Below, piece by piece: positions 55,880 through 64,000 of a stretch of 64,000 nucleotides of DNA. The translations under genes were made by a program, and so were the position numbers. Source of the stretch: Hyphomicrobiales bacterium (GTDB lineage Bacteria; Pseudomonadota; Alphaproteobacteria; Rhizobiales; Xanthobacteraceae). Under the pieces are notes generated by a model that saw nothing but the letters and a program-made list of their open reading frames with translations, was not told the origin of the DNA and made no database searches. Each line of letters starts with the position of its first letter. Position 1 is the first letter of the stretch. The stretch spans positions 744,001 to 808,000 of the forward strand of contig JADJPN010000001.1 in assembly GCA_016713235.1 (NCBI GenBank), written 5' to 3'.

Positions 55880-57709
55880 TCAGGCGGCGTTATCGGCCTC
55901 GCGCTTGCGCTCTTCGCGTTTGCGATCGTTCGGGTCGAGCATGATCTTGCGGAGCCGAATCGATTTCGGCGTGATCTCGACGAGTTCATCCTCACCGATA
56001 TAAGCGAGCGCCTTTTCCAGCGTCATGCTGATCGGCGGCGTGAGGCGCACCGCTTCGTCCTTCGACTGCGTGCGGATGTTGGTGAGCTTCTTGCCCTTCA
56101 GCACGTTCACTTCGAGATCGTTGTCGCGCGTGTGCTCGCCGACGATCATGCCGCGATACACTTTCCAGCCCGGCTCGATCATCATCGGACCGCGGTCTTC
56201 CAGATTCCAGAGTGCGTAAGCGACCGCTTCGCCCTGATCGTTCGAGATCAGAACACCGTTGCGGCGGCCCGCGATGTCGCCCTTGTACGGCGCGTAAGCA
56301 TGGAAGATGCGGTTGAGCACGGCGGTGCCGCGCGTGTCGGTGAGCAATTCGTTCTGATAGCCGAGCAGGCCGCGCGTCGGCACGTGAAACACGAGACGAA
56401 GCCGATTGCCACCGGAAGGACGCATATCCATCAAGTCGCCGCGGCGCTCGGAGAGCTTCTGCACGACGACGCCGGAGTGCTCCTCGTCAACGTCGATCAC
56501 GACCTCTTCGATCGGCTCCATCGTTTCGCCGGTCGCTTCATCTTTCGACAGCACGACTCTTGGGCGTGCAACGGAAAGTTCGAATCCTTCGCGGCGCATG
56601 GTTTCGATGAGAATGCCGAGCTGCAATTCGCCACGGCCCGCGACTTCATAAGAATCCTTGCCGGTGCTTTCCGCGATTTTCAGCGCGATATTGCCCTCGG
56701 CTTCGCGGAACAGGCGGTCGCGGATCATGCGGCTCGTGACCTTGTCGCCCTCGGTGCCGGCGAGCGGCGAGTCATTGACGCGGAAGGTCATGGCCAGCGT
56801 CGGCGGATCGATCGGCTGCGCCGCGATCGCTTCGGTCACTTCCGGCGCGCAAATGGTGTCGGCGACGTTCGCCTGCGTGAGGCCCGCGATGGCGACGATA
56901 TCGCCTGCGCTGGCTTCATCGACCGGTTGCCGCTCAAGGCCACGGAACGCGAGCACCTTGGTGATGCGGCCGTTCTCGAGCACCTTGCCGTCGCGCGAAA
57001 GCACTTTCACGGTCTGGTTTGGTTTCACGGTGCCGGCCGTGATGCGGCCGGTGAGAATGCGGCCCAGATAGGGGTTCGCTTCGAGAATGGTGGCCAACAT
57101 CTTGAACTCGCCGGCTTCCACTTTCGGCTCCGGCACATGCTTCACGACCAGCTCGAACAGCGGCGTCATCGAATCTTTGGGGCCTTCGAGCGACGGCGCC
57201 ATCCAGCCTTCCTTGGCCGAGCCGTAAAGGATCGGGAAGTCGAGCTGTTCTTCGGTCGCGTCCAGCGCCGCGAACAGATCAAAAACTTCGCCCGCGACTA
57301 CGTTGGCGCGGGCGTCCGGACGATCAACCTTGTTGATGGCAACGATGGGCTTCAGCCCCATCTTGAGTGCTTTGGACACCACGAACTTAATCTACAACAA
57401 CAAACCTTCGGCGGCGTCGACCAGAACGATCACGCCATCGACCATATTGAGAATGCGCTCCACCTCGCCGCCGAAATCGGCGTGGCCCGGCGTATCGACG
57501 ATATTGATGCGGATGTCGTTCCAGAGGATCGAGGTGGCTTTCGCAAGAATGGTAATGCCGCGCTCGCGCTCGAGATCGTTCGAGTCCATCGCGCGCTCGG
57601 TGACTTTCTCGTTCGAGCGGAAGGTGCCTGCCTGTTGCAGGAGGCGGTCGACCAGCGTGGTTTTGCCATGGTCGACGTGCGCGATGATCGCGATGTTACG
57701 AAGTTTCAT
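55880..57709 (-). CDS. typA: Translational GTPase TypA/BipA, interrupted by an in-frame TAG
   Basis: Ribosome-associated GTPase for stress and low-temperature growth. G1 is AHVDHGKTT, G2 region RERGITI, G3 DTPGHADFG, G4 NKVD, followed by domains II, III, V and the TypA C-terminus. Total 609 codons, normal length. Codon 106 is TAG (57392-57394) in the segment that should read EGP-(L/M)-PQT-KFV. Here the codons are TTG TTG TTG TAG ATT, so Gln became stop and both Pro became Leu. All changes relative to CCG-CTG-CCG-CAG-ACC would be coding-strand C to T. The frame is unchanged on both sides. Gene identity is certain; whether it is intact in the organism is open. Confidence 0.92.
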
Positions 57710-57713
57710 AATT

Positions 57714-58919
57714 TTAAGTCCGGAAAATGCGTCGCGGGCCCAATCGGCCCGCGGATTCGCGCCCGTATATAGGGGCCCATAGCCCCTTGGCAACCGGAAG
57801 GAAGTTAACCCAGACGCCGCCGCCAGGCCCCTCGTAATCCTTGGGCCGGTCGGCGCGGATCATCATCATCTCCCCCAGATTCTCGGCGGTGAGGAGGCCG
57901 ATGAGGCGGTCGGAACTATCGGTTGCGCCGACCGCGGGGGCGCGGCTTTCTTGCAGCACCTTGATCGCGCTCTCCAGCGTGGCGCGGGAGGAGACGGTCG
58001 GCACTTCGCCGTCGGTTGCTTCCAGCACCGGGCACATCGGGCCTTTTTCCTTGAGCGCCTTGATCATGGCGTCGCGGGTAAGCACGCCGCGCAGCTTTCC
58101 CGCGCCATCGACGATGGGGAAATCCTTCTGCGTGGTCTGAATGAGTGCATTGGTCGCTTCGTCGACCGTGGACTGCGTATTGAGCGAGCGGAACTGCGTG
58201 ATCATCGCGTCCGATACCAGCGCGCCGCGCGAGACGTCGCGTAACTGCGCGTGACCCGCTTCGGCGGAGGCGGCAAGAAACACGAAGACCGCGATCACGA
58301 TCAGCATCGGGTTGCCGAAAATGCCGAGGATGCCGAACAGAACCGCGAAGCCTTGTCCGACCATCGCCGCGAGTTCGGTCGCGCGGCCGAAGGAGAAGCG
58401 CGTGGCGAGCAGGGCGCGCAGCACGCGGCCGCCGTCCATCGGAAAGGCCGGGATCAAGTTGAAGATCACGAGAAAAATATTCGCGCCGGCGAGCTTCACG
58501 ACCATCGAAGTCTTCGGGTCTTCGATGTTCGCAAGCGACTGCACGTCGATGCTGGTCGTGCCGAGATAGGCGATCAGCGCGGCGGCGATCGCGACATTCA
58601 CGAGTGGCCCCGCGATCGCGACCACGAATTCCTGATACGGCTTCTCAGGAATGCGCTCGAGCGAAGCGATGCCGCCGAAGGGCCAGAGCGTCACGTCCGG
58701 GGTCTTCACGCCGAAATAGCGCGCGGCGAAGACGTGTCCGAACTCATGCAAAAGCACGCAGAAGAACAGGAGCGAGATGAAGAGGACGCCTTCCCAGGCT
58801 GCTTGCGTGCCGCCCTGACGGTAATAGGCGTACCAGATCCAGACGAGGAACAGGAGAAACGTGACGTGGATGCGGACGGCGGTGCCGGCAACACGGGCGA
58901 CGGTCAGCGACCAGAGCAT
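57714..58919 (-). CDS. Site-2 protease family (M50) with CBS domains
   Basis: 401 aa. Membrane-embedded metalloprotease with the zinc motif HEFGH in FCVLLHEFGHVFAARYF, the third ligand in NLIPAFPMDGGRVLRALLA, about six helices, and two CBS repeats in the C-terminal half (SDAMITQFRSLNTQSTVDEA, then VLEATDGEVPTVSS). CBS-containing S2P enzymes sense adenylates or energy state in some bacteria; the substrate is unknown. The C-terminal 40 residues after NLGEMMMIRADRP look unlike the family, and the stop lies only 4 bases before the typA ATG. Confidence 0.88.
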   Translation of the reverse strand: MLWSLTVARVAGTAVRIHVTFLLFLVWIWYAYYRQGGTQAAWEGVLFISLLFFCVLLHEFGHVFAARYFGVKTPDVTLWPFGGIASLERIPEKPYQEFVVAIAGPLVNVAIAAALIAYLGTTSIDVQSLANIEDPKTSMVVKLAGANIFLVIFNLIPAFPMDGGRVLRALLATRFSFGRATELAAMVGQGFAVLFGILGIFGNPMLIVIAVFVFLAASAEAGHAQLRDVSRGALVSDAMITQFRSLNTQSTVDEATNALIQTTQKDFPIVDGAGKLRGVLTRDAMIKALKEKGPMCPVLEATDGEVPTVSSRATLESAIKVLQESRAPAVGATDSSDRLIGLLTAENLGEMMMIRADRPKDYEGPGGGVWVNFLPVAKGLWAPIYGRESAGRLGPRRIFRT

Positions 58920-58976
58920 AGCGGACTTCCTCGCGGGAATATCCGCTTAAGATAGAGCGTATCGCGGGCCGCGCAA

Positions 58977-59192
58977 TCAGCCGGCGATTTTGCGGCCGAG
59001 CTTGTAGATGCCGAAGGCAATCAATACGCCGATGGCGGCGCCCAACCCGAGCACGATATTGCGCTCGCTGCCGGGGTTCTCGGGGGCTCCATAATAGGCA
59101 AAGAACAGCGCCATCATCGCGCCGCTCGACGCCGCGCCGGCCAGAATGCCGATCAGACAGACGAGCAATCCGACGATCTTGCGCGCGGTCAT
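58977..59192 (-). CDS. Small membrane protein of unknown function
   Basis: 71 aa with two hydrophobic helices (residues about 5-32 and 46-63) separated by a short loop rich in Pro, Glu and Asn, and a basic end. No family recognised. It overlaps the end of argG by 4 bases (ATGA), so it is likely translated from the argG transcript. Confidence 0.6.
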   Translation of the reverse strand: MTARKIVGLLVCLIGILAGAASSGAMMALFFAYYGAPENPGSERNIVLGLGAAIGVLIAFGIYKLGRKIAG

Positions 59193-60409
59193 TTTTTCTT
59201 GTTGCGGCTCGCCAGCGTGCGCAAGCGAAGTGCGTTGAGCTTGATAAAGCCTTCGGCGTCCTTCTGGTCGTAGGCGCCCTTGTCGTCTTCGAAGGTGACG
59301 AGCGTCGAGGAGTAGAGCGACTTCGGTGAGGCACGGCCGGCCATCAACACGTTGCCCTTGTAGAGCTTCAGCGTGACTTCGCCTTCGACATGTTCCTGGC
59401 TCTTGTCGATCAAGGCTTGCAGCATCTCGCGCTCCGGCGCGAACCAGAAGCCGTTGTAAATCAGCTCCGCATAGCGCGGCATGATTTCGTCTTTGAGATG
59501 CGCGGCACCGCGGTCGAGCGTGATGCTCTCGATCGCGCGATGCGCGGCAAGCAAGATCGTGCCGCCCGGCGTTTCGTACACGCCGCGCGATTTCATGCCG
59601 ACGAAGCGGTTCTCGACGAGATCGAGGCGGCCGATGCCGTTGTCGTGGCCGAGTTCGTTGAGCTTGGTCAGCAGCGACGCGGGCGAGAGCTTCTCGCCGT
59701 CGATGGAAACGGGATCGCCGCGCTCAAATCCGATCTTTACCGTCGTCGGCTTGTCGGGCGCTTCCATCGGCGAGATGGTGCGCTGGAACACGATGTTCGG
59801 TGCTTCGACGTTCGGGTCTTCCAGCACCTTGCCTTCCGAAGAGGAGTGCAAAAGATTTGCGTCGACCGAGAAGGGTGCTTCGCCTTCCTTGTCCTTGGTG
59901 ATGGTGATCTGGTGGTTGCGCGCGAAGGTGAGCAGGTCTTCGCGGCCCTTGAATTCCCATTCGCGCCACGGCGCAATGATCTTGATGCCGGGCTCGAGCG
60001 CGTAATAGCCAAGCTCGAAGCGGACCTGATCGTTGCCTTTGCCGGTCGCGCCATGGCTAACGGCATCCGCACCGGTCTTGCGCGCGATCTCGATCTGCTT
60101 CTTCGCGATCAGGGGACGCGCGATCGAGGTGCCGAGAAGATAGAGGCCTTCGTACTGAGCGTTGGCGCGAAACATCGGGAAGACGTAGTCGCGCACGAAT
60201 TCCTCGCGCACGTCCTCGATGAAGATGTTTTCTTCCTTGATGCCGGCGCGCAGCGCCTTTTCGCGCGCGGGCGCGAGTTCGCCGCCCTGGCCGAGATCGG
60301 CGGTGAAGGTCACCACCTCGCAGTTATAGGTCGTTTGCAGCCACTTCAGGATGATCGAGGTGTCGAGGCCGCCGGAATAGGCGAGCACGACCTTCTTTAC
60401 GTTCTTCAT
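59189..60409 (-). CDS. argG: Argininosuccinate synthase
   Basis: 406 aa enzyme joining citrulline and aspartate in arginine synthesis. ATP pyrophosphatase P-loop LAYSGGLDTSIILKWL at residues 8-23, GATGKGNDQVRFE, and the EDPNVEAP segment are canonical. The ATG at 60409 is followed by MKNVKKVVLAYSGG, the family start. The next gene downstream (58977) overlaps its stop. Confidence 0.96.
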   Translation of the reverse strand: MKNVKKVVLAYSGGLDTSIILKWLQTTYNCEVVTFTADLGQGGELAPAREKALRAGIKEENIFIEDVREEFVRDYVFPMFRANAQYEGLYLLGTSIARPLIAKKQIEIARKTGADAVSHGATGKGNDQVRFELGYYALEPGIKIIAPWREWEFKGREDLLTFARNHQITITKDKEGEAPFSVDANLLHSSSEGKVLEDPNVEAPNIVFQRTISPMEAPDKPTTVKIGFERGDPVSIDGEKLSPASLLTKLNELGHDNGIGRLDLVENRFVGMKSRGVYETPGGTILLAAHRAIESITLDRGAAHLKDEIMPRYAELIYNGFWFAPEREMLQALIDKSQEHVEGEVTLKLYKGNVLMAGRASPKSLYSSTLVTFEDDKGAYDQKDAEGFIKLNALRLRTLASRNKKK

Positions 60410-60537
60410 TTTGCGCCCGTGGTAGGGAATTTTCGCTGTTATATGCGGCCCATCGGCATTCGCAAGGTTGTTGCTTTTGCGCTCGCGGACACGCGCATTA
60501 ACGCTATTCTTGCGCCGAGAATCGGACGAAAAAGCCC

Positions 60538-61227
60538 GTGGCCAAAATCGATTTCTTCTACGAATTCGCCTCGACCTATTCGTACCTTGCCGCGATGCGG
60601 ATCGACGATCTCGCGCTCGATTACGATGTCGACGTGAACTGGCGGCCGTTTCTGCTCGGTCCGATCTTCAAGGCGCAGGGCTGGGATACGTCGCCCTTCA
60701 ATGTCTATCCGGACAAGGGCCGCTACATGCGCCGCGATCTGGAGCGGCTATGCGAGGCGCAGGGCTTGCCGAAGTTCAAAATGCCGAAGGCGTTTCCGGC
60801 GCATTCCATCCTGCCGTCGCGGGTCGCGCTTTGCCTGAAGGGCGAGATGCGCGCGGCGTTCACGCGCGAAGCCTACAACGCGGAATTTGCCCACGGCGCG
60901 GACGTCGCCGATCCGAAAGTGATCGAGAAAGTCTTGAAGGGGCTTGGTGAAGACCCGGCGAAGATCTTCGAGAAAGTGAATACGCAACCGGTCAAGGACG
61001 CGCTGCGCGCAGACACGGAAGCGGCGCAGAAGTTCAAGATATTCGGTGCGCCGGCTTTCGTTACCGAAGACAACGAATTGTTCTGGGGTAACGATCGGCT
61101 GGAAGCGGCGATGGCGTGGGCGGCGAAATCGGGATTCTGCAATGATCCTGTCCGAAAACCGGTTTTCCGTTTTCGGGATCACGCACTCTTCCATCTGCCC
61201 GCTTTGCGGCCCGCGATCAGCCAGTAG
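60538..61227 (+). CDS. 2-hydroxychromene-2-carboxylate isomerase-like (DsbA fold)
   Basis: 229 aa from GTG 60538. Thioredoxin-like kappa-GST fold: FYEFASTYSYLAAMRID contains the Ser that replaces Cys in these glutathione-dependent isomerases, and KIFGAPAFVTEDNELFWGNDRLE is the conserved C-terminal part. The protein would normally end near residue 200. Here it continues through hairpin repeat copy D, which encodes residues about 202-216, and into the 3' end of the convergent membrane-protein gene. Not necessarily aromatic catabolism; the substrate is unknown. Confidence 0.85.
   Translation: MAKIDFFYEFASTYSYLAAMRIDDLALDYDVDVNWRPFLLGPIFKAQGWDTSPFNVYPDKGRYMRRDLERLCEAQGLPKFKMPKAFPAHSILPSRVALCLKGEMRAAFTREAYNAEFAHGADVADPKVIEKVLKGLGEDPAKIFEKVNTQPVKDALRADTEAAQKFKIFGAPAFVTEDNELFWGNDRLEAAMAWAAKSGFCNDPVRKPVFRFRDHALFHLPALRPAISQ
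61138..61185. repeat. Dispersed palindromic repeat, copy D (inside a CDS)
   Basis: TGCAATGATCCTGTCCGAAAA, then CCGGTTTTCCG, then TTTTCGGGATCACGCA. Same family as copies A to C, with the outer arms slightly decayed. Unlike them it lies within an open reading frame, adding about 16 residues (NDPVRKPVFRFRDHA) to the isomerase-like protein, and reaches into the end of the membrane-protein gene on the other strand. Confidence 0.7.
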
Positions 61228-61619
61228 ACGAAGCCGGCGATAATCCCGGCGGCAGTCGGCCATTGCAGTTCCAGCGTGATCGGTACGACCGGGCCGTTGC
61301 CGGCAATACGTGCGCTCACATCCGTCATGAAATAAGCGAGCGCGCCGATCAGCGCGCCGGCGATCGCATAATAAAGCACCGAGCGCAGCGAGAGCATCTC
61401 CGCGGCGAGGATGGCAACAAAGGATGGCGCGAAAACATAAAACGGTGTCACCACGCCGGCTGCGCCGCCGAAGAACAGAAGCAAAAGCGCAAATTCCGGT
61501 GCGCCCCTTAGCTCCGGAATCTCCGGCGCGATCAGGCCGTAAGCGATCGTTACGGCGGCGACCATGCAGGAGATGAGGAAAGCGAAGGCAATGACGATGG
61601 AGCGTAAGAGCAGCGTCAT
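61179..61619 (-). CDS. Hypothetical membrane protein, four helices
   Basis: 146 aa with about four hydrophobic helices (residues near 5-30, 40-62, 66-90, 120-140) and a basic tail. No family recognised with confidence. It follows rlmN by 3 bases and is probably in the same transcript. Its last codons overlap the end of the isomerase-like gene on the opposite strand and the hairpin repeat. Confidence 0.65.
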   Translation of the reverse strand: MTLLLRSIVIAFAFLISCMVAAVTIAYGLIAPEIPELRGAPEFALLLLFFGGAAGVVTPFYVFAPSFVAILAAEMLSLRSVLYYAIAGALIGALAYFMTDVSARIAGNGPVVPITLELQWPTAAGIIAGFVYWLIAGRKAGRWKSA

Positions 61620-61622
61620 CGA

Positions 61623-62786
61623 TCAGTCTGTCATCGCCATGGCGCGGAGCGCCATGCGCTCGCGTGCGGAAAGTTTCTGGGTTTCGGATTTCAACTGGCC
61701 GCAGGCGGCGAGGATATCGCGGCCGCGCGGCGTGCGCACGGGGCTCGCATAGCCCGCGTTGAACACGATTTCGGAAAACTGCTCGATCGTTTCCCAGTCG
61801 GAGCATTCGTACTTTGTGCCGGGCCACGGATTGAAGGGAATGAGATTGATCTTGGCCGGAATGCCTTTGAGCAACCGCACGAGTTCCTTGGCATCGCCCG
61901 GCGTATCGTTCACGTCTTTCAGCATCACATATTCGAACGTGATGCGGCGCGAGTTCGAGGCGCCCGGATAGGCGCGGCAGGCATCCAGCAATTCCTTGAT
62001 TGGATACTTTTTGTTGAGCGGCACCAGTTCGTCGCGCAGATCGTCGCGCGTCGCGTGCAGCGAAATCGCGAGCATCGCGCCGACTTCATTTCCAAGATGT
62101 TCGATCTCCGGCACGACGCCGGAGGTGGAAACCGTGATGCGGCGCTTGCCGATCGAAATCCCCTGATCGTCGGAGATGGTCGCGATCGCGTTTTTGACGC
62201 CGTCGAAATTATAAAGCGGCTCGCCCATGCCCATGAAAACGAGATTGGTGACGAGGCGCGGCGCGTTTTGCTCCGATGCCGTGCCCTCGGCGCGGGTCAT
62301 GCCGGGCCATTCGCCGAGGCGATCGCGCGCTATCATGATCTGCGCGACGATTTCCGAAGCGTGCAGATTGCGCACCAGCCGCTGCGTGCCGGTGTGGCAG
62401 AAAGAGCAATTCAGCGTGCAGCCGACCTGGCTCGAAATGCAGAGCGTGCCGCGGTCGCTTTCGGGAATGTAAACCGCCTCGATGTCGTGCGGCTTTTCTC
62501 CGGGCGTGTCGGCGGGAAGACGAATGAGCCACTTGCGCGTGCCGTCGGAAGATACCTGTTCGACCACGACTTCGGGGCGATCGAGCGTGAACATTTCGCC
62601 AAGCTGGGCGCGCAATCCTTTCGAGACATTCGTCATCGCGTCGAAGTCGCGTGCGCCGCGGAAGTAAATCCAGTGCCAGAGTTGCGAGACGCGCATCTTG
62701 CGCTCGCGTTCCGGCACGCCGGCTTCGCCGAGCGCTTCGGCGAGTTGCGTACGATTCAGTCCTGCGAGCGAGCGTTTCACGAGCAT
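61623..62786 (-). CDS. rlmN: 23S rRNA/tRNA (adenine-C2)-methyltransferase RlmN
   Basis: 387 aa radical-SAM methyltransferase acting on A2503 of 23S rRNA and A37 of some tRNAs. The cluster motif CxxxCxxC reads CTLNCSFC within SSQVGCTLNCSFCHTG. The methyl-carrying Cys lies near the C-terminal RTPRGRDILAACGQL, and FMGMGEPLYNFDGV is typical. Its start overlaps the end of the IalB-like gene by 10 bases. Confidence 0.95.
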   Translation of the reverse strand: MLVKRSLAGLNRTQLAEALGEAGVPERERKMRVSQLWHWIYFRGARDFDAMTNVSKGLRAQLGEMFTLDRPEVVVEQVSSDGTRKWLIRLPADTPGEKPHDIEAVYIPESDRGTLCISSQVGCTLNCSFCHTGTQRLVRNLHASEIVAQIMIARDRLGEWPGMTRAEGTASEQNAPRLVTNLVFMGMGEPLYNFDGVKNAIATISDDQGISIGKRRITVSTSGVVPEIEHLGNEVGAMLAISLHATRDDLRDELVPLNKKYPIKELLDACRAYPGASNSRRITFEYVMLKDVNDTPGDAKELVRLLKGIPAKINLIPFNPWPGTKYECSDWETIEQFSEIVFNAGYASPVRTPRGRDILAACGQLKSETQKLSARERMALRAMAMTD

Positions 62787-63396
62787 TCTTTCGCGACACG
62801 TTCGAGGGCTTGCGACAGGCCGGTGAGCGAGTAACGATCCGTGGTGACGGCGCCTCTCGCGGGCGTCAGCTTCAGCGTGATCTCGTTATCTTTCTTCAAA
62901 GCGTCGAGGAGCTTCGGCTCGTTGGCCGGGTCTTTAATCCAAAGACCGTGGCCTTTCACGTACATCGGAAAGCTCGCGCCGCCCGCGGTCACGGCGATCT
63001 CGGCGTCCTTTTCAGCGGCATGCCGGTCATGATGCTGATCTCGTTCGATAGCTTGTCGTTCGGCCGCGTGGTCACGAAGAAGTACGCGGGATCACGCCTC
63101 ACGTTCACGGGCTGGCGTTCTTTGGGCTGCGTCAGCGCGAAGCAAGTTTTCGCGGTTCTGTTTACGTAGACGCCCCAGTCGCCGTATTGCGCGATCAACA
63201 CGGGCGTGCCTGGCGTTGTCTTCCTCTGTTCGGCTTTTGGCGCTTCTTTCTTCGGGGTCTCTTTTTTCTCCGGCGCTTTTTTAGGCGCGGTCCTTACCGG
63301 CACTTTCTTCTGGCCGTCCTGCGCAGCGGAATGCATCGCTCCGGCCGAGGCGAGAGCTGCACCAAGAAGCGCGGCAAAGACCAGACGAGACTTCAT
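62777..63396 (-). CDS. Invasion-associated locus B (IalB) family protein, frameshifted
   Basis: Periplasmic protein with a signal peptide (AMHSAA), a Lys/Pro/Glu-rich linker (residues about 30-60) and the IalB domain (AQYGDWGVYVN, then CFALTQPKERQPVNV). At 63009-63012 one base is missing from a coding A run. Restoring it changes PLKRTPRSP-stop into PLKKDAEIAVTAGGASFPMYV and continues to 62777, giving about 206 aa. ATG 63396 has an AAGGA ribosome site. IalB was named in Bartonella but is common in non-pathogenic Rhizobiales, so no virulence role should be read into it. Confidence 0.85.
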
Positions 63397-63578
63397 TTGA
63401 ATTCCTTTTTGCCGTTGGGCCGGTTCGGCCCCCGCGACAAACGCCGCTACACAATCTAGAAATAACCGTCTTTTCGGCCCGCTGCCAACAGAGCGGCCAG
63501 GGCCGCGCTTATCTAGGTATCGACGCCGACAAAAGCATGGCGCGCAAAATGCGCTTTGAGTCAGGGACGGAGAAAGCA

Positions 63579-64000
63579 ATGAAAGCGGTACTTTGCGTGC
63601 GTCATGGCGGGCCGGAAGCGCTCGAAATCAAGGACATTCCGGAGCCCACCGCGGGCAAAGGCGAAGTGGTGGTGAAGATCGCCGCGGCCTCGCTCAACTT
63701 CTTCGATACGCTGATCATTCAGAACAAGTACCAGTACAAGCCGGAACTGCCGTTCTCTCCCTGTGCGGAGTTTTCCGGAACAGTGGAATCGATCGGCGAG
63801 GGCGTTACGGGTTTTAAGCCCGGCGACCGCGTCTGCGGAAATCTGCCGACCGGTGCGGCGCGCGAAAAAATTTCAGTTCCCGCCCGCGCGCTCATTCATG
63901 TGCCGCAGGGGCTGGAGCTTGAGAAAGCCGCCGGCCTCATCATCACCTACGGCACCACCATTCACGCGCTGAAAGATCGCGCGAAGCTCAAAGCCGGCGA
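63579..64000 (+). CDS. NADPH:quinone reductase-like protein, partial
   Basis: The first 140 or so residues of a medium-chain dehydrogenase/reductase of the zinc-free quinone oxidoreductase type, running off the window's right edge. Supporting segments: KAVLCVRHGGPEAL, AASLNFFDTLIIQNKYQ, SPCAEFSGTVESIG, and YGTTIHALKDRAKLKAGE leading to the cofactor domain. ATG 63579 follows a GGGACGGAGAAAG ribosome site. Confidence 0.85.
   Translation, partial: MKAVLCVRHGGPEALEIKDIPEPTAGKGEVVVKIAAASLNFFDTLIIQNKYQYKPELPFSPCAEFSGTVESIGEGVTGFKPGDRVCGNLPTGAAREKISVPARALIHVPQGLELEKAAGLIITYGTTIHALKDRAKLKAG

Noticed and set aside
56132..57772. 546-codon plus-strand frame opposite typA
   Set aside because: Shadow frame of the conserved GTPase gene. 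Its continuity past the typA stop patch reflects only the other reading frame.

Overview
The window reads as a chromosomal segment of an alphaproteobacterium of the order Hyphomicrobiales (Rhizobiales), probably near the Bradyrhizobium/Xanthobacter side. The reasons are a CenR/OtpR-type response regulator followed by a cyclic-nucleotide-binding partner, the hemC-hemD-Mic60-hemY cluster, a giant NAD-glutamate dehydrogenase, an IalB-family protein, high GC, and dispersed hairpin repeats of a kind I know from this order. Almost everything is core metabolism and envelope biology. No prophage, plasmid functions, CRISPR array or secondary-metabolite cluster is visible.

Layout. 1-4.2 kb (minus): leuS, lptE and holA in one tight run, with yggS divergent. 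5.0-6.5 kb: an accessory scar with a hairpin repeat, a decayed IS1595-family transposase and no intact gene. 6.5-13.8 kb: an L,D-transpeptidase, cenR with its CNB partner, xthA, a LolA-like gene, ftsK and a DapC-like aminotransferase. 13.9-17.8 kb: two consecutive glnK-amtB pairs, one with a clear sigma-54 promoter. 18-25 kb: tesB, a UbiH-type hydroxylase, Trm112, a Lon-N-domain protein, thioredoxin-TPR, tRNA-Gly, YjbQ, ggt and an AhpD-like protein. 25.4-33.3 kb: NAD-GDH, a UMF1-type MFS transporter and purH. 33.3-41 kb: heparinase II/III family gene, rsmB, htpX, an SDHAF4-like gene, an L,D-transpeptidase, acs and a DUF2059 gene. 41-49.7 kb: the minus-strand tsaD-gpsA-YciI-LDT-EVE-methyltransferase group, then hemC-hemD-mic60-hemY and tRNA-Thr. 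49.8-64 kb: K+ channel, TerB-like, SDR, GATase, EamA, tRNA-Ala, yggT, yggU, folD, GNAT, typA, an M50 protease, argG, an HCCA-isomerase-like protein, rlmN, an IalB-family gene and the start of a quinone reductase.

The most informative oddity is genetic damage in otherwise conserved genes. leuS, ggt (two sites), rsmB, the DUF2059 gene and the IalB-family gene are each frameshifted, nearly always by loss of one base in a short homopolymer. typA carries an in-frame TAG inside a 15-base patch that looks as if every coding-strand C had become T. Because leuS is essential, the indels most likely reflect an under-polished long-read consensus; the typA patch is harder to explain. Other points worth checking are a matched pair of 10-22-10 inverted repeats between hemD and mic60, a four-copy hairpin repeat family (one copy forms the C-terminal tail of a protein), three L,D-transpeptidases lacking the usual motif His, and repeated 4-base stop overlaps between convergent genes. 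I found no convincing new multi-gene system.
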